Assembly: GCF_003860465.1 (NCBI RefSeq)
Contig: NZ_CP034186.1
Span: forward strand, 310,001 to 374,000
DNA length: 64,000 nt
Direction: 5' to 3'
DNA from: Deinococcus psychrotolerans
GTDB lineage: Bacteria > Deinococcota > Deinococci > Deinococcales > Deinococcaceae
The translations under genes and the position numbers were made by a program. The notes under the pieces are model-generated. The model made no database searches. It was not told where the DNA came from and worked only from the letters and a program-made list of their open reading frames with translations. Positions 17,517-27,104 of the stretch are shown in pieces (position 1 is the first letter of the stretch; the number at the start of each line of letters is the position of its first letter).

Positions 17517-18175
17517 AAGCGGCCTCTCAGGGTCTGGCCCTGCTCCATCGGCAGCGGCTCCAGATGCGCGAAGGGATCAAGGTGGTCAAAGGCGTTCGGC
17601 TCGAAGCGGGCGTCCATGTGCGAGATCACGTCCATGTCCAGGCCCATCTCGCCGTCGGGCAGCACCAGAAAGACCTTGGTGGTAATCGTCTGCGCCCCAA
17701 ACTGGAAGGAGTTCTGAGGCTTGCCACCCCGGCGCGACTGGAATTCCTCCAGCGTGCCGTAAAACAGTGCCTCGGAAGGGCAAACGCTGGCGCACATGGG
17801 TTTCTTGCCCACCGAGGTGCGGTCATAACACATGTCGCACTTGAGCATCTGGTCAATTTCCGGGTAGTAGCGCGGCACGCCGAAGGGGCAGGCGTTGACG
17901 CAGTTGGAACAGCCGATGCAGCGCGGAGCCTGACTGCTCTGCACCACGCCGTCCTCGGTGCGCTTGATGGCGTCGGCGGGGCAGACGGCAGCGCAGGTGG
18001 GTAGGTCGCAGTGCATGCAGACCATCGGGGCCGTCTGGGTGGACGCGCCGCGCTCGATGTATTCCAGGTGGATCATGCTCTTGCCCTTGTGGGTGTCGCA
18101 CTCGGAACACGCCTGCATGCACGCCTTGCAACCGATACAGCGGATGGGGTCAACGAAGAAACGGAAATCGCTCAT
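17513..18175 (-). CDS. Four-cluster [4Fe-4S] electron-transfer subunit (NrfC/DmsB type)
   Basis: This 220-residue protein has four cysteine groups of the polyferredoxin subunit family. They are [11 protein letters not shown] (13-23), [13 protein letters not shown] (~53-65), [11 protein letters not shown] (~87-97) and C-D-M-C followed by C-A-S-V-C. It lacks a signal peptide, so it acts in the cytoplasm with the adjacent molybdoenzyme. It overlaps both neighbours by 4 bp. Such subunits pass electrons from a membrane quinol oxidase to the Mo centre. Confidence 0.9.
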   Translation of the reverse strand: MSDFRFFVDPIRCIGCKACMQACSECDTHKGKSMIHLEYIERGASTQTAPMVCMHCDLPTCAAVCPADAIKRTEDGVVQSSQAPRCIGCSNCVNACPFGVPRYYPEIDQMLKCDMCYDRTSVGKKPMCASVCPSEALFYGTLEEFQSRRGGKPQNSFQFGAQTITTKVFLVLPDGEMGLDMDVISHMDARFEPNAFDHLDPFAHLEPLPMEQGQTLRGRL

Positions 18176-20493
18176 CGGCGCAGCTCCTTACGACGCTCCG
18201 CCAGGTTGTAGCCAGCGGGCAGGTTCTTCTCAGTGCGGGAACTCAGGAATTGGGTGCGCTCGCCCTCGGTCTGCTCCTCCGGCGTGGCGAGGCGAACGCG
18301 GCAGGCCGAGACCTTGTACTCGGGGATCTTGGAGATGGGGTCTAGCGCCCGCTGCGTCAGCAGGTTCGCACTTTCCTTGCCGCCCCAGTGGTAGGCCATG
18401 AACACCGTGTCAGGGCGGATGGTGTTGACCACGTTGGCCTGAATGATCACCTCGCCGCGCCGCGTCTGAATGGTCACCCAGTCGTCGGTCTGGACCTTCA
18501 GTTGCTTGGCCATGCGGGGGTGCAGTTCCAGCTTGGGATGCGGGAACTGATCCACCAGCGGCCCGATGCGCCGGGTCTGCGAGCCGCTGAGGTACTGACT
18601 GACCACTCGGCCCGTGGTGAACCAGATCGGGTATTCGTCGTCCACGACTTCGGCACTCTCGCGCCAGCTCACCGCGTTGAAATGCGCCTTGCCGTCGGGG
18701 TGGTAGAACTTGCCGCCCTCGTACAGCCGGGGCGTGCCGGGGTGACGGTCATCCAGATTCTCAATGTGCATGGTGGTCTTGCCTTCATCGGTGGTCTGCG
18801 GGCAGGGCCAGAAAATGCCCTGGGTGTCCACGATCTTTTCCCAGGTGATGCCGCTGTAGTCGGCGGTGCCGCCACGCGAGGCCAGCCGCAATTCGTTGAA
18901 GATTTCCTGGGTGTTGTTGAACTGGAAGTACTTGCCCCGGCCCAGACGGCCCGCAATGTCCAGCAGGATTTCCCAATCGCGCCTCGCCTCGCCGGGTGGG
19001 GTCACCGGCGCGTTGATCTTGATGACGCGGCCCTCGCCGCTGGTGGTGGTGCCCTCATCCTCTTCCTGCAAACTGCCTGGCAGCACGATGTCGGCGTGTT
19101 GCGCGGTTTCCGAGAGGAAGAAATCAATGACCGCGTAATGCTCCAGCTTGTTCAGCGCCTCGCGGTTGAAATTGGCGTCGGGCAGCGAGACGAGCGGGTT
19201 GAAGCAGATGCTCAGCAGGCCCTTGATCTTGCCCTCGTGAATCTCGTTGAGGATTTCCTGCGCGGTGATGCCCTTGCCGGGCAGTTCCTCGTCGGTAACC
19301 CCCCACACCTCGCAGATGTACTTGCGGTGTTCAGGGTTGGTGATGTCGCGGTTGCCGGGGAGCTGATCGCACTTGTGGCCGTGTTCGCGCCCGCCCTGGC
19401 CGTTGCCCTGCCCGGTAATCGTGGAGTGGCCGCAGCCCGGCTTGCCGATCTTGCCCGTCGCCAGCGCGAGGTTGGCGCAGGACATCACGTTCTCCACACC
19501 CTTGACCTGATGTTCCAAGCCGCGTGCGTGCAGGATCATGCCCGTCTCGGCCTCGCCGTACCAGCGGGCGGCCTGTTCAATCTTGGCGGCAGGAACCCCG
19601 GTAATCTCAGCGGCCCATTCGGGGGTGGCGTCGGCTACGGCGGCACGAACATCACCAAAACCTGTCGTGTGGGCCTCAATAAACGCTTCGTCGGTCAGCC
19701 CGTCGCGGATGATGACGTGCAGCATGGACATCAGCAGGGCACTGTCGCTGCCGCAGCGCAGCGGCAGGTACAGGTCTGCGGTGCGGGCCATCGGCACCAT
19801 GCGCGGATCGGCGTAGATGATCTTTGCGCCCCTGTCCCGCGCCCGCCAGATGTAATCGGTGGTGATCGGAAAGCACTCGGCGATGTTGGTGCCGATGATG
19901 AAGATGACCTTGGCGTCCGTGATGTCTTCCCAGTGGTTGGAGGCGCGGTCAATGCCGTAGGCCTTCTTGTTGCCCGCGCCCGCCGAGACCATGCACAGCC
20001 GTCCGTTGTAATCCAGATTGGCCGTTTGCAGCGCCAGCCGGGCGAATTTGCCCACCAGATAGCTCTTCTCGTTGGTCAGCGAGACGCCCGACAGCATGGC
20101 GAAGCTGTCCCTGCCGTACTTGGCCTGAATCTCCTGAATCTTGGACACGGTTTCGGTGAGCGCCTCGTCCCAGGTGATCTGCTGGTAGCCGTGTTCGGTA
20201 CGGCGCATCGGGTGGAGTAACCTATCCGGGTGCGAGCCTTGTAGATACCGTTTGATGCCCTTGGGACACAGCTTGCCTTTATTGAAAGGGAAGTCGTAGC
20301 GCGGCTCAAAACCTACAATCGCGTTGTCCTTGACTTTCAACTTGATGCCGCACTGCTGGCCGCAAAAGCAGCAATGGGTATCCACCAGCGCGTCGTAATC
20401 TTCAACGCTGCTGAAGCCGCCAGGCGGCGCGTAGTGCAGCGTGGGGCCGTAGGTGTCCAGAAATTCTTCCTGAGAAAGGGGTGGCTTGACCAT
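18172..20493 (-). CDS. Molybdopterin oxidoreductase, NasC/NarB/NapA-like (probable nitrate reductase)
   Basis: This 773-residue member of the DMSO-reductase superfamily has [4Fe-4S] ligands C41-x2-C44-x3-C48 and C76 (K-L-C-P-K-G). C167 in N-G-R-L-C-M-V-S-A is the expected Mo ligand of the periplasmic/assimilatory nitrate reductase group. Bis-MGD motifs follow, such as G-T-N-I-A-E-C-F-P and the C-terminal dinucleotide domain. It has no Tat signal, so it is cytoplasmic. ATG 20493 is chosen because it overlaps the TAA of the cytochrome gene and has AAGGAG eight bases upstream; a longer upstream frame is rejected. The flanking NarK genes support nitrate as substrate, though formate dehydrogenase-like activity cannot be excluded from sequence. 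Confidence 0.87.
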   Translation of the reverse strand: MVKPPLSQEEFLDTYGPTLHYAPPGGFSSVEDYDALVDTHCCFCGQQCGIKLKVKDNAIVGFEPRYDFPFNKGKLCPKGIKRYLQGSHPDRLLHPMRRTEHGYQQITWDEALTETVSKIQEIQAKYGRDSFAMLSGVSLTNEKSYLVGKFARLALQTANLDYNGRLCMVSAGAGNKKAYGIDRASNHWEDITDAKVIFIIGTNIAECFPITTDYIWRARDRGAKIIYADPRMVPMARTADLYLPLRCGSDSALLMSMLHVIIRDGLTDEAFIEAHTTGFGDVRAAVADATPEWAAEITGVPAAKIEQAARWYGEAETGMILHARGLEHQVKGVENVMSCANLALATGKIGKPGCGHSTITGQGNGQGGREHGHKCDQLPGNRDITNPEHRKYICEVWGVTDEELPGKGITAQEILNEIHEGKIKGLLSICFNPLVSLPDANFNREALNKLEHYAVIDFFLSETAQHADIVLPGSLQEEDEGTTTSGEGRVIKINAPVTPPGEARRDWEILLDIAGRLGRGKYFQFNNTQEIFNELRLASRGGTADYSGITWEKIVDTQGIFWPCPQTTDEGKTTMHIENLDDRHPGTPRLYEGGKFYHPDGKAHFNAVSWRESAEVVDDEYPIWFTTGRVVSQYLSGSQTRRIGPLVDQFPHPKLELHPRMAKQLKVQTDDWVTIQTRRGEVIIQANVVNTIRPDTVFMAYHWGGKESANLLTQRALDPISKIPEYKVSACRVRLATPEEQTEGERTQFLSSRTEKNLPAGYNLAERRKELRR

Positions 20494-21605
20494 TACATGA
20501 ACTCCTTGCCGGTGGCCCGAAACTGGTTCAGGGTCAGCAGCTTGCGGCGGCAACTGGGGCACAGGTTCTGCCAGTTGCCCACCTGCGAATGGGTGTAATC
20601 CAGGCCCAGATCAGGCAGGATGGTTTTAAGGTCATCTTGTTGCATCTGGCTCATGTACTCGGTGTCGCAGCGGGCGCACTTGGCCTGCGGGCCATTGGCT
20701 CCGGCGGCTTTGTAGAACCACACGCCAACGTTGGCGATGCGCTGGAAAATGTGGAAGAACTTCCCGAACGGCAGGTACAGCAGCCACAGGTACACGGTGA
20801 CCGCGTGGGTGGTGGTGATCCAGTAGTAGAACTTGCCCTCCAGGAACATGTTGGAGGCGGTCAGCATCATGCCGGTCACGCAGACCGCGAACAGCAGGAT
20901 CAGCGGCAGGATGTCGTTGTCGAACCGCTGCGTGGCAATTTCTGCCTCGTCCTTGATGCGCCGCCCCAGCACCAGCGCGATGCCGCCCAGACACAGCACG
21001 GCGGCCACGTTCAGCCCGTGCATGATCAGCCAGCCCAGTGCGCTGCGGGCAGGGAAGGTGAAGAAGTCCAGCCGCTGGCCCATCAGCACGATCATGTAGT
21101 CGCTGGGTTTGGCGAAATCGCTCTCGAAGCGCAGCCAACCGAAGGTGAGCGGGAAGGTGATCAGAATGGCGATGATGCAGCCCCAGAAGATCAACTGGTG
21201 CGCCAGCCAGCGCTTGCGCGAGCGTTTGCGGATAAAGCGCTGCTCGATCATCTTTTCCCAGCCCGCCTTAAAGAACAGGCCAAGGTTGTGCAGGCGCTGG
21301 CCCGGCTGCCAGAACAGTTGCCAGCCACGTTTCCAGTACATGCGGGTGGGTGGGCGCTGGAGCCACACCACGTAGCGGTACACCACTCCAAACAGCGCGA
21401 AGATGGTAGCAAAGCAGTACCCGGCCAGCGCCCCGTCAAAGCCGTGGAAGCGCTGAGAGCCGAAATATACCGCCACCGTCAGTGCAGCGGCGAAGGCCAG
21501 ACCGTACAGCAGCCCCCGGCGGTCCAGGGTCACGTCCATCACCGGAACCCGCACGGGTTCGGTGTCGCGCCGAGGCGGCAGCGCGGGCGGGGAAGGCTTA
21601 AGCAT
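20493..21605 (-). CDS. NarI-like membrane cytochrome b with zinc-ribbon tail
   Basis: This 370-residue protein has about six hydrophobic segments. Histidines suited to haem b lie in L-A-H-Q-L-I-F-W, L-I-M-H-G-L-N-V, T-T-T-H-A-V-T-V and K-F-F-H-I-F-Q, the arrangement seen in NarI/HdrE-type quinol oxidases. Unusually the cytoplasmic C-terminus carries two CxxC pairs (C-A-R-C-D, and about 40 residues later C-P-S-C-R-R), a zinc-ribbon or cluster site. ATG 21605 has AAGGAG four bases upstream. It is the likely quinol-oxidising anchor of the complex formed with the next three downstream genes. Confidence 0.82.
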   Translation of the reverse strand: MLKPSPPALPPRRDTEPVRVPVMDVTLDRRGLLYGLAFAAALTVAVYFGSQRFHGFDGALAGYCFATIFALFGVVYRYVVWLQRPPTRMYWKRGWQLFWQPGQRLHNLGLFFKAGWEKMIEQRFIRKRSRKRWLAHQLIFWGCIIAILITFPLTFGWLRFESDFAKPSDYMIVLMGQRLDFFTFPARSALGWLIMHGLNVAAVLCLGGIALVLGRRIKDEAEIATQRFDNDILPLILLFAVCVTGMMLTASNMFLEGKFYYWITTTHAVTVYLWLLYLPFGKFFHIFQRIANVGVWFYKAAGANGPQAKCARCDTEYMSQMQQDDLKTILPDLGLDYTHSQVGNWQNLCPSCRRKLLTLNQFRATGKEFM

Positions 21606-21810
21606 GATTCTCCTTGGGGTCAGACCCTGTTTTGTCAGGAACGGCAGCAAGAACGCTGGGCAAGTCCCGCAGATCGCCCACGAGTTGCTCGGCCCCGTCG
21701 TGCAGGGATTTGAGGCGGCCCTGCCAGATGCCCCCAGCCGTGCGCCACAGCGTCATGACGTACTGGGGCCGACGGCTTTGCGGTTCACGCTCTGCGGAAA
21801 GGTCTGCCAT
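21598..21810 (-). CDS. Small hypothetical protein at the head of the nitrate operon
   Basis: This 70-residue open frame overlaps the cytochrome start by 8 bp. It contains an amphipathic stretch (L-W-R-T-A-G-G-I-W-Q-G-R-L-K-S-L) and no cysteines or membrane helix. No good ribosome site is visible before the ATG, and no family is recognised. Its position and overlap argue for a real gene; a chance frame remains possible. Confidence 0.45.
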   Translation of the reverse strand: MADLSAEREPQSRRPQYVMTLWRTAGGIWQGRLKSLHDGAEQLVGDLRDLPSVLAAVPDKTGSDPKENHA

Positions 21811-21831
21811 GCAGGGAGTGTGCGGCGCGGG

Positions 21832-21901
21832 ACTTACAAGTGACTAACAGAGATAAATCTGTCCGGTGGCCCCTCACTTCGTTTGTTAACCGCTTGTAAG
21901 T
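21832..21901. promoter_or_regulatory. Divergent promoter region with two inverted ACTTACAAG motifs
   Basis: ACTTACAAG at 21832-21840 and its exact reverse complement CTTGTAAGT at 21893-21901 bracket the gap between the leftward reductase operon and the rightward NarK gene. Each copy faces one gene. The placement suggests binding sites for a shared regulator, plausibly the SARP-type protein. Confidence 0.4.
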
Positions 21902-21975
21902 GGACGCGGCCAACATGCGGCTAGCCCTCCCGCGTGTTTCAGCACTGGCAGCGGGAAGACGGAGGTTTCCCCGAA

Positions 21976-23316
21976 ATGACCACTCCCCACAGTTCCGCCC
22001 CTACCCCTGCCGATGCCAGCGCTTCCCGCCGCGTGCTGATCCTGTCCACGGTGGCCTTCACGCTGATGTTCGCTGTGTGGCTGATGTTCGGCATCCTGGG
22101 CCTGCCCATCCGCCAGGAGTTCGGCCTGAGCGACGTGCAACTGTCCTGGCTCTCGGCGGTGGCGGTGCTGAACGGCTCGCTGTGGCGGCTGCCTACGGGC
22201 ATCATCACCGACCGCCTCGGCGGACGCCGCGTCATGGGTGCGATGCTGCTCTTGACCGCCGTTCCCGCCTTCCTGATCGCCCATGTGCAGAGTTATCCGG
22301 CGCTGCTGGGGCTGGCCTTTTTGGTGGGCTTCGCCGGGAACAGCTTCTCGGTCGGCGTGGCCTGGAACAGCATCTGGTTCCCGCGCGAACGGCAGGGCGC
22401 GGCGCTCGGCGTGTTCGGGGCTGGAAATGTGGGAGCCAGCGTCACCAAGTTCATCGGCCCAGCCATGATCGTGGCGATTCCAGCGGCGGGGCTGCTGGGC
22501 GGCTTCATCCCCGGCGGCTGGCGGGCCATTCCCTTTCTGTACGGCGTGCTGCTGGTTCTGATGGGGCTGGCCGTCCTGATCTTCGCGCCCCATCAAGACC
22601 GCACGCCCGGTCAGGGCCGCCCGCTGCAGGAGATGCTCGCGCCGCTGCGGGACGCGCGGGTGTGGCGCTTCGGGCTGTATTACGTGGTGTTCTTTGGGTC
22701 ATATGTAGCGCTGGCTGCGTGGATGCCCAAATATTATGTGGACGTGTTCGGCCTGCCGCTGTATCAGGCGGCGCTGCTGACCGCACTGTTCATCTTCCCG
22801 GCCAGCCTGCTGCGTCCGCTGGGCGGCTACCTCGCAGACCGCTACGGGGCGCGGGTGGCGACGTACGGGGCCTTCGGTTTGATGGCCGCCGCCCTGCTGG
22901 TGATGAGCATGCCCAGCGGCCACATCGTCCTGTACCTGCCCGGTGCGGACGGCGCAACTGTCACCCGCGATGTGATGCACTTCACGCTGGGCGTGTGGCC
23001 GTTCACGGCCCTGCTGTTCGTGGTGGGCGTGGCGATGGGCATCGGTAAGGCGTCGGTGTACAAGCACATTCCCGAATACTTTCCCCGCGACGTGGGCGCG
23101 GTGGGCGGCCTGGTGGGCATGCTGGGCGGTCTGGGCGGCTTCTTCCTGACCCCGCTGTTCGCCTACGCCAAGTCCGCGACGGGTTTCCCACAAAGTACCT
23201 TTATCGTCGTGCTGCTGATTACCCTGGTTGCCCTGGCCTGGATGCACCTCAGTATCATGCGGATGATGAACCGCGCCGCGCCGCACCTGCAAGACCGCAT
23301 CGAGGCCCATCCGTGA
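21976..23316 (+). CDS. narK: NarK-type MFS nitrate/nitrite transporter
   Basis: This 446-residue protein has about 12 membrane segments. The first signature is G-F-A-G-N-S-F-S-V-G-V-A-W-N-S near residue 117 and the second region is G-M-G-I-G-K-A-S-V-Y-K-H-I-P. It differs from the other NarK in lacking the G-G-G-N-F box and has its arginine in W-R-L-P-T-G, so it belongs to another NarK subgroup. ATG 21976 has GGAGG ten bases upstream. It is divergent from the reductase operon and coupled to the FmdE-like gene (GTGA overlap). The two different NarK types together suggest a proton symporter plus an antiporter. Confidence 0.88.
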   Translation: MTTPHSSAPTPADASASRRVLILSTVAFTLMFAVWLMFGILGLPIRQEFGLSDVQLSWLSAVAVLNGSLWRLPTGIITDRLGGRRVMGAMLLLTAVPAFLIAHVQSYPALLGLAFLVGFAGNSFSVGVAWNSIWFPRERQGAALGVFGAGNVGASVTKFIGPAMIVAIPAAGLLGGFIPGGWRAIPFLYGVLLVLMGLAVLIFAPHQDRTPGQGRPLQEMLAPLRDARVWRFGLYYVVFFGSYVALAAWMPKYYVDVFGLPLYQAALLTALFIFPASLLRPLGGYLADRYGARVATYGAFGLMAAALLVMSMPSGHIVLYLPGADGATVTRDVMHFTLGVWPFTALLFVVGVAMGIGKASVYKHIPEYFPRDVGAVGGLVGMLGGLGGFFLTPLFAYAKSATGFPQSTFIVVLLITLVALAWMHLSIMRMMNRAAPHLQDRIEAHP

Positions 23317-23903
23317 CCGCCCTCATTGAGCCTCCAACCCAGCTGGACGAGCTACTGGCCCGCAGCGCCGCGCTGCACAGCCACCTGTGTCCCCGCCAGG
23401 TTCTCGGCGCACGCATGGGATTATTGGCTGGGCAAGCGTTGGGTATGACCGTGCCGCGCACCGACAAGAAGCTGATGGTGTTGGCCGAGACAGATGGCTG
23501 CTTTGCCGATGGCCTCTCGGTGGTGACGGGCTGCTGGCTGGGCCGCCGCACGCTGCGCCTGCTCGATCACGGCAAGGTGGCCGCGACGTTCGTGGAGGTA
23601 CGAACGGGGCAGGCGGTAAGAATCGCGCCCCATACCGATTTACGGACGCGGGTGCGGGCAGGCCGGGTGGACGGCGAGAAACGCTGGGACGCCTATATGA
23701 ACGCCTATCAGACCTGGAATGACCAGGAACTGTTCACCGTCACGCCTGTTCGCCTGACCTTCGATCTGGCAGCCGTGATCAGCGTTAACGGCAAGCGCGT
23801 CCTCTGCAACGCGTGCGGAGAGGAAATTATCAACGAGCGCGAGGTGCGACATGGAGAGGTTGTACTGTGCCGGGACTGCGCGGGGGAAAGATATTGGCAG
23901 TGA
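23313..23903 (+). CDS. FmdE-family protein with C-terminal zinc ribbon
   Basis: This 196-residue protein starts with the FmdE pattern S-H-L-C-P-R-Q-V-L-G-A-R-M-G (~29-42), then E-T-D-G-C-F-A-D-G near residue 67. It ends with a treble-clef/zinc-ribbon pair (C-N-A-C-G-E-E and C-R-D-C-A). FmdE-like proteins accompany molybdenum enzymes in many bacteria, so a role in molybdenum cofactor handling for the adjacent reductase is likely but not proven. It starts at GTG 23313, overlapping the transporter stop. Confidence 0.8.
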   Translation: MTALIEPPTQLDELLARSAALHSHLCPRQVLGARMGLLAGQALGMTVPRTDKKLMVLAETDGCFADGLSVVTGCWLGRRTLRLLDHGKVAATFVEVRTGQAVRIAPHTDLRTRVRAGRVDGEKRWDAYMNAYQTWNDQELFTVTPVRLTFDLAAVISVNGKRVLCNACGEEIINEREVRHGEVVLCRDCAGERYWQ

Positions 23904-23934
23904 CGTGCTCCCGGAGGCCGCCACCAAGGGGAGA

Positions 23935-24045
23935 GGTTCTCGGAGAAGTAGATCAGCTTCATCACGGTTTTGCAGAAAGTACTCTCGCCAATCAGCGGCA
24001 AAAGTGGTTCAATGGGCTCCCATTGGGCATCCGTGAGAGCGCTGG
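23935..24045 (-). pseudogene. Fragment of an IS5-type transposase N-terminus
   Basis: The minus strand reads A-L-T-D-A-Q-W-E-P-I-E-P-L-L-P followed by a short tail. This is the conserved N-terminal start of IS5/IS427-type transposases. The remainder is absent, so this is a short relic just downstream of the FmdE-like gene. Confidence 0.5.
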
Positions 24046-24108
24046 GCTGGAGGTAAAGCAGCGAAGCCTGCTTACGTTAGTTGCAGGCCTATTTGCAGTT
24101 GCGGTAGG

Positions 24109-24754
24109 TCAGGAAGTCACTGTAGCGATTGCGGTAGATCTCCGTGTTGGCCCGCGTGAGCAGTACGGGCAACGCTGACTCGTGTAATAGGGTGGAACCC
24201 GTTTAAAACAGATTCCAGCAGCGTACATGGCCTGTGGCAGGTGCGAAAAATGGTGATTGTGGATTGCTGTTTTTCGCGCTTTCTGGACGTATCCCAGATT
24301 CATACCGTGCATCTTCAATTTCTTGGCATACATCCGGCTTGCCTGCCAGTTGAGGTACGCGATGACCTGCTGCGCGTCTTCGCGGCCACTGGCGTAGACC
24401 ATTTGAGCAAGCAGCTCCTGCGCTTCATGTGATAGACCAAGGCTGGTCACCTATACTGCTTAAAGAGAAGGTCTGAATCTCTTCCCCGCCCCAGTGTACG
24501 CGCCGGTCAACGGGTTCAAGCCGAGGTCCAGACCCACCGGAACTGGAGCCGCATGCCGCCGACCGGCGAGGTACTGAGTGTCAAACACCAATGCGAGGAA
24601 CCAGTCACCCTTTGCGGTTTGACTTAGATAGATCCGATCGCCACTGCGCCGTGTAGGCGGTCGGCACCACGAGACGCGGCTGGTAATGCTCTAGGAAATC
24701 CCTCCAAAAACGTCCGCCTACTTGCGAGGGTGAGACATACTGGAGGGAAATCAT
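24109..24754 (-). pseudogene. Degenerate TnpB/OrfB (IS200/IS605-type) gene
   Basis: Three minus-strand pieces in different frames align to one TnpB-like protein. An N-terminal part starts at ATG 24754 (M-I-S-L-Q-Y-V-S-P-S). A middle part has V-G-L-D-L-G-L-N-P-L-T-G, the RuvC-I Asp motif. A C-terminal part at 24109-24450 ends Y-Y-T-S-Q-R-C-P-Y-C-S, the zinc-finger start. Frameshifts and deletions separate them, and the second cysteine pair is in another frame. No TnpA or guide-RNA end was recognised. It is clearly dead as a protein. Confidence 0.6.
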
Positions 24755-25109
24755 GGGAAAACAACGAAAGAAGCGGCCGACTAACACTATTGATACGGGC
24801 GTAAATTCAGGTTGCTGAACTGGGCAGGATATGGCAGCATGGCAACCCTCGAAGTACACGCGTGCTCAGCTTGAGGAGCGGCGTCTCACGGCGCTCCCCA
24901 TGATTCAGGCGGGTGACACGCCCAATCAGCAGATTGCCGATAGCTTCGGTGTCTCGACCCATACGTTCTACAGCTGGAAAGAACGGCTTCGTCACCAGGG
25001 TGGCCTGGAAGCGACTCCCACCACTGGTTGTCCGTCCCGGCTGACGAGTGAACAACGCCAACAGCTTTGCACCCTCCTGCAGGAGGGTGCGTGTGCTCAC
25101 CACTTTCTA

Positions 25110-26092
25110 GAGCATTTGTCATAATAGAATCTTAGGATGAGTATGTTTGAACCAGTGTTGAATATCTGTCTCTGACACGGCACCTAAGGTAACGCCGATG
25201 GCACCATAAAGCTCCTTCACGACTGTCACGACTCGCCAAGCCCCACCCCGAACCAGTGCCTTCAACTTGAAAAACATGAGTTCAATCGGGTTGAAATCCG
25301 GACTGTAGGGTGAGGTAAACATGACCTCACTTCCATGCGTTTGGATGAGCGTCCGAATGGACGCTCGATGATGTGACGAGAGATTGTCCATCACCACCAC
25401 TTGCCCTGGCTTTAACGTTGGACACAGTATTTCGCGAATATACCATTCAAACGCTATGCCATCAAGGACGATGGCGGCCTGCGGCCCTGCCAAGCTCAGT
25501 GCATAGATCAAGGTCTGATTTCGCCCACGATTTCGCGGAACGCGGTCAACGGCACGCTCATTGCTCGGCGCACGGCTATATCCACGTGTCATCGCGATAT
25601 GGAACCCACTTTCATCAAGAAAGACCAATCGGTCAGGCGTTTGGAGGTACGGTGCAAGGTCAGTGAGGAACTGCGTTCGCAGTTCCTCACGGCGTTCTCT
25701 GGCGACCAGTGTTTTTTTTATGGGTGATCTTGTAGCGGCGAAAGACCCGGTCAACCGTTTTGTAACTGATCTTCAACCCGGTGATAGTTTCCAGCATGTC
25801 CGCGTGTTCTTGCAACGTCGCATCTTGGTGGGTTTCAAGCTGTGCAAGAAGCTGTTGCTCGTGGAGGGCCATCACCGTACGGCGACGGCCCGTCGGTTTG
25901 GCAACAATATGCAGGGTATTTTGGTGGTGCCGTTTCAGATAGCTTTTGACAGTATCAACATGAACAGAAAAATGTTTTGCTGCTTCACCCGGCGAAGCGC
26001 CACCCAGCACCAATGCGACAATCCGAGTCCTAAGTTCCAAACTGTACCCACGTACTCCTACTGTATTCATGAAGCTATTATGTCAAATGTTC
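25110..26092 (-). mobile_element. IS630-family element B inserted in element A
   Basis: This is 983 bp between TA dinucleotides (25108-25109 and 26093-26094). The left end reads GAGCATTTGTCATAATAG and the right end, on the minus strand, GAACATTTGACATAATAG, so 16 of 18 positions match. Removing it rejoins the frame of element A at a single TA, which confirms the insertion site exactly. Confidence 0.88.
25119..26070 (-). CDS. IS630-family transposase, two frames joined at an A8 slippery run
   Basis: Frame 1 (26070-25687, 127 residues) holds the helix-turn-helix (A-S-P-G-E-A-A-K-H-F-S-V-H). Frame 2 (down to 25119) holds the DDE domain: Asp in F-L-D-E-S-G-F-H, Asp in V-V-V-M-D-N-L-S-S, and Glu in F-N-P-I-E-L-M-F. 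The frames overlap at eight A residues on the minus strand (25712-25719), and joining there gives a smooth family-like H-K-K-T-L-V-A-R. Ribosomal or transcriptional slippage would produce the full ~315-residue enzyme. All catalytic residues are intact, so the element may be active. Confidence 0.8.
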
Positions 26093-26919
26093 TAGATGAG
26101 ACTTGAACGACACCCCGTGTCCGTGATCTCATTGGTCGTCAGCTTGGGGTGTAGTACCGCGTTGACCACGTTCGCAGACTGCTTCATCAACTGGGATTCT
26201 CTCTTCAGCGACCTCAGAAAGGCGCTTTGAAACAGAATAAGTAGGTCGTGAAAACCTGGGTGCAGACCACGCGCCCAGAGGTCGAAAAAAAGATCGAGGA
26301 CGGCGCAACGTTGGTGTACCTCAATGAAGTTGGCTTCAGCCTAAAAGGCGTTGTGCGCTGAACCTAGTCTGTGCGAGGGAAGACGCCTATCGTGCGTCTT
26401 CCAGCCAGTTGGCACAAACTATCGACCATTGGCGCGATCACGTCTAGAGGGCAGTTTTTACAGCACACTCAGTCGGGGTCAGTCAAAACGCCGGACGTAC
26501 TGAGGTTTTTCGTGCATCTCCTGAACCACGTTGCTGGTGAGGTGGTCCTGGTGCTAGACAACGCCGCCATTCACCGATCGAAGGCCGTTTCGGCCTTCGT
26601 AGAGACTCAGCAGCGCCTGTCACTGATGTACTTGCCGCCCCACTCACCAGAATTCAATCCCATCGAGAAAGTCTGGGCGTATGTCAAACGCAACGTGCTC
26701 GGAAATTTCTGTGCAAGAACGACGAAAGAACTCAAAACACGGTTGCCATCAGGCTGGCAGCATATCCGCTCTATCGGCCTGCCGCAACATCTCATGACTC
26801 AAACCCGGATTTAAGCCGGTATCAATAAAGAGTAGATCGTGCTGGCGGTGCTCGGCTGCTAGCTCAATGTGGCAGAGTCGGCCCGGCAGCATGGTATCAA
26901 TGAAAGCCTGATTCACATC

Positions 26920-27060
26920 TAGAAAGCTCAATGTCCGCTGGAATGCGAGAAGGAACGCCTGAAGACACTGGTCGGCGAGAAGGAATTGGCGCTGCACATC
27001 GCAAAAAAAGCACGGACTCAAAGACTAGCCACAGCTAAATCTGGCCCACTTCGCGCGAAG
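26920..27060 (+). pseudogene. Fragment resembling the coiled-coil end of an IS3 OrfA
   Basis: The + strand from 26941 reads E-C-E-K-E-R-L-K-T-L-V-G-E-K-E-L-A-L-H-I. This resembles the leucine-zipper end of IS3-type OrfA. It has no start and is broken by the ISL2 element inserted at 27105. The rest of 26826-27101 holds nothing I can name. Confidence 0.35.
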
Positions 27061-27104
27061 CGGGTGTTCCTGCTTGTACACTCTGGGATGCTCGCCAACA
27101 GATT

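Larger units (their letters stand above)
24831..26814 (+). pseudogene. IS630-family transposase of element A (interrupted)
   Basis: The N-terminal helix-turn-helix half (24831-25107) reads N-Q-Q-I-A-D-S-F-G-V-S-T-H-T-F-Y-S-W. After the inserted element the same frame resumes with R-V-R-D-L-I-G-R-Q-L-G-V, and later carries the DDE motifs V-L-D-N-A-A-I-H and S-P-E-F-N-P-I-E-K-V-W. In-frame stops occur, two apparently tryptophan codons turned to TGA or TAG. The protein is therefore split and inactive. Confidence 0.75.
24790..26825 (+). mobile_element. IS630-family element A, decayed and interrupted by a second IS630 element
   Basis: The terminal inverted repeats begin TTGATACGGGCGTAAAT (24790) and, from the right end on the minus strand, TTGATACCGGCTTAAAT (26825). 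About 20 of 24 positions match. Both ends are flanked by TA (24788-24789 and 26826-26827), the IS630 target. Without the inserted element it would be about 1,050 bp. The transposase has several in-frame stops. Confidence 0.75.

Noticed and set aside
18388..20220. Long open frame (610 codons) antisense to the molybdoenzyme gene
   Set aside because: Its translation is low-complexity and resembles no family; the opposite strand has full cluster and cofactor motifs. It is a codon-bias shadow in high-GC DNA.
26749..27021. Minus-strand 90-codon frame at the right end of IS630 element A
   Set aside because: Crosses the inverted repeat of the element and has no transposase motifs.
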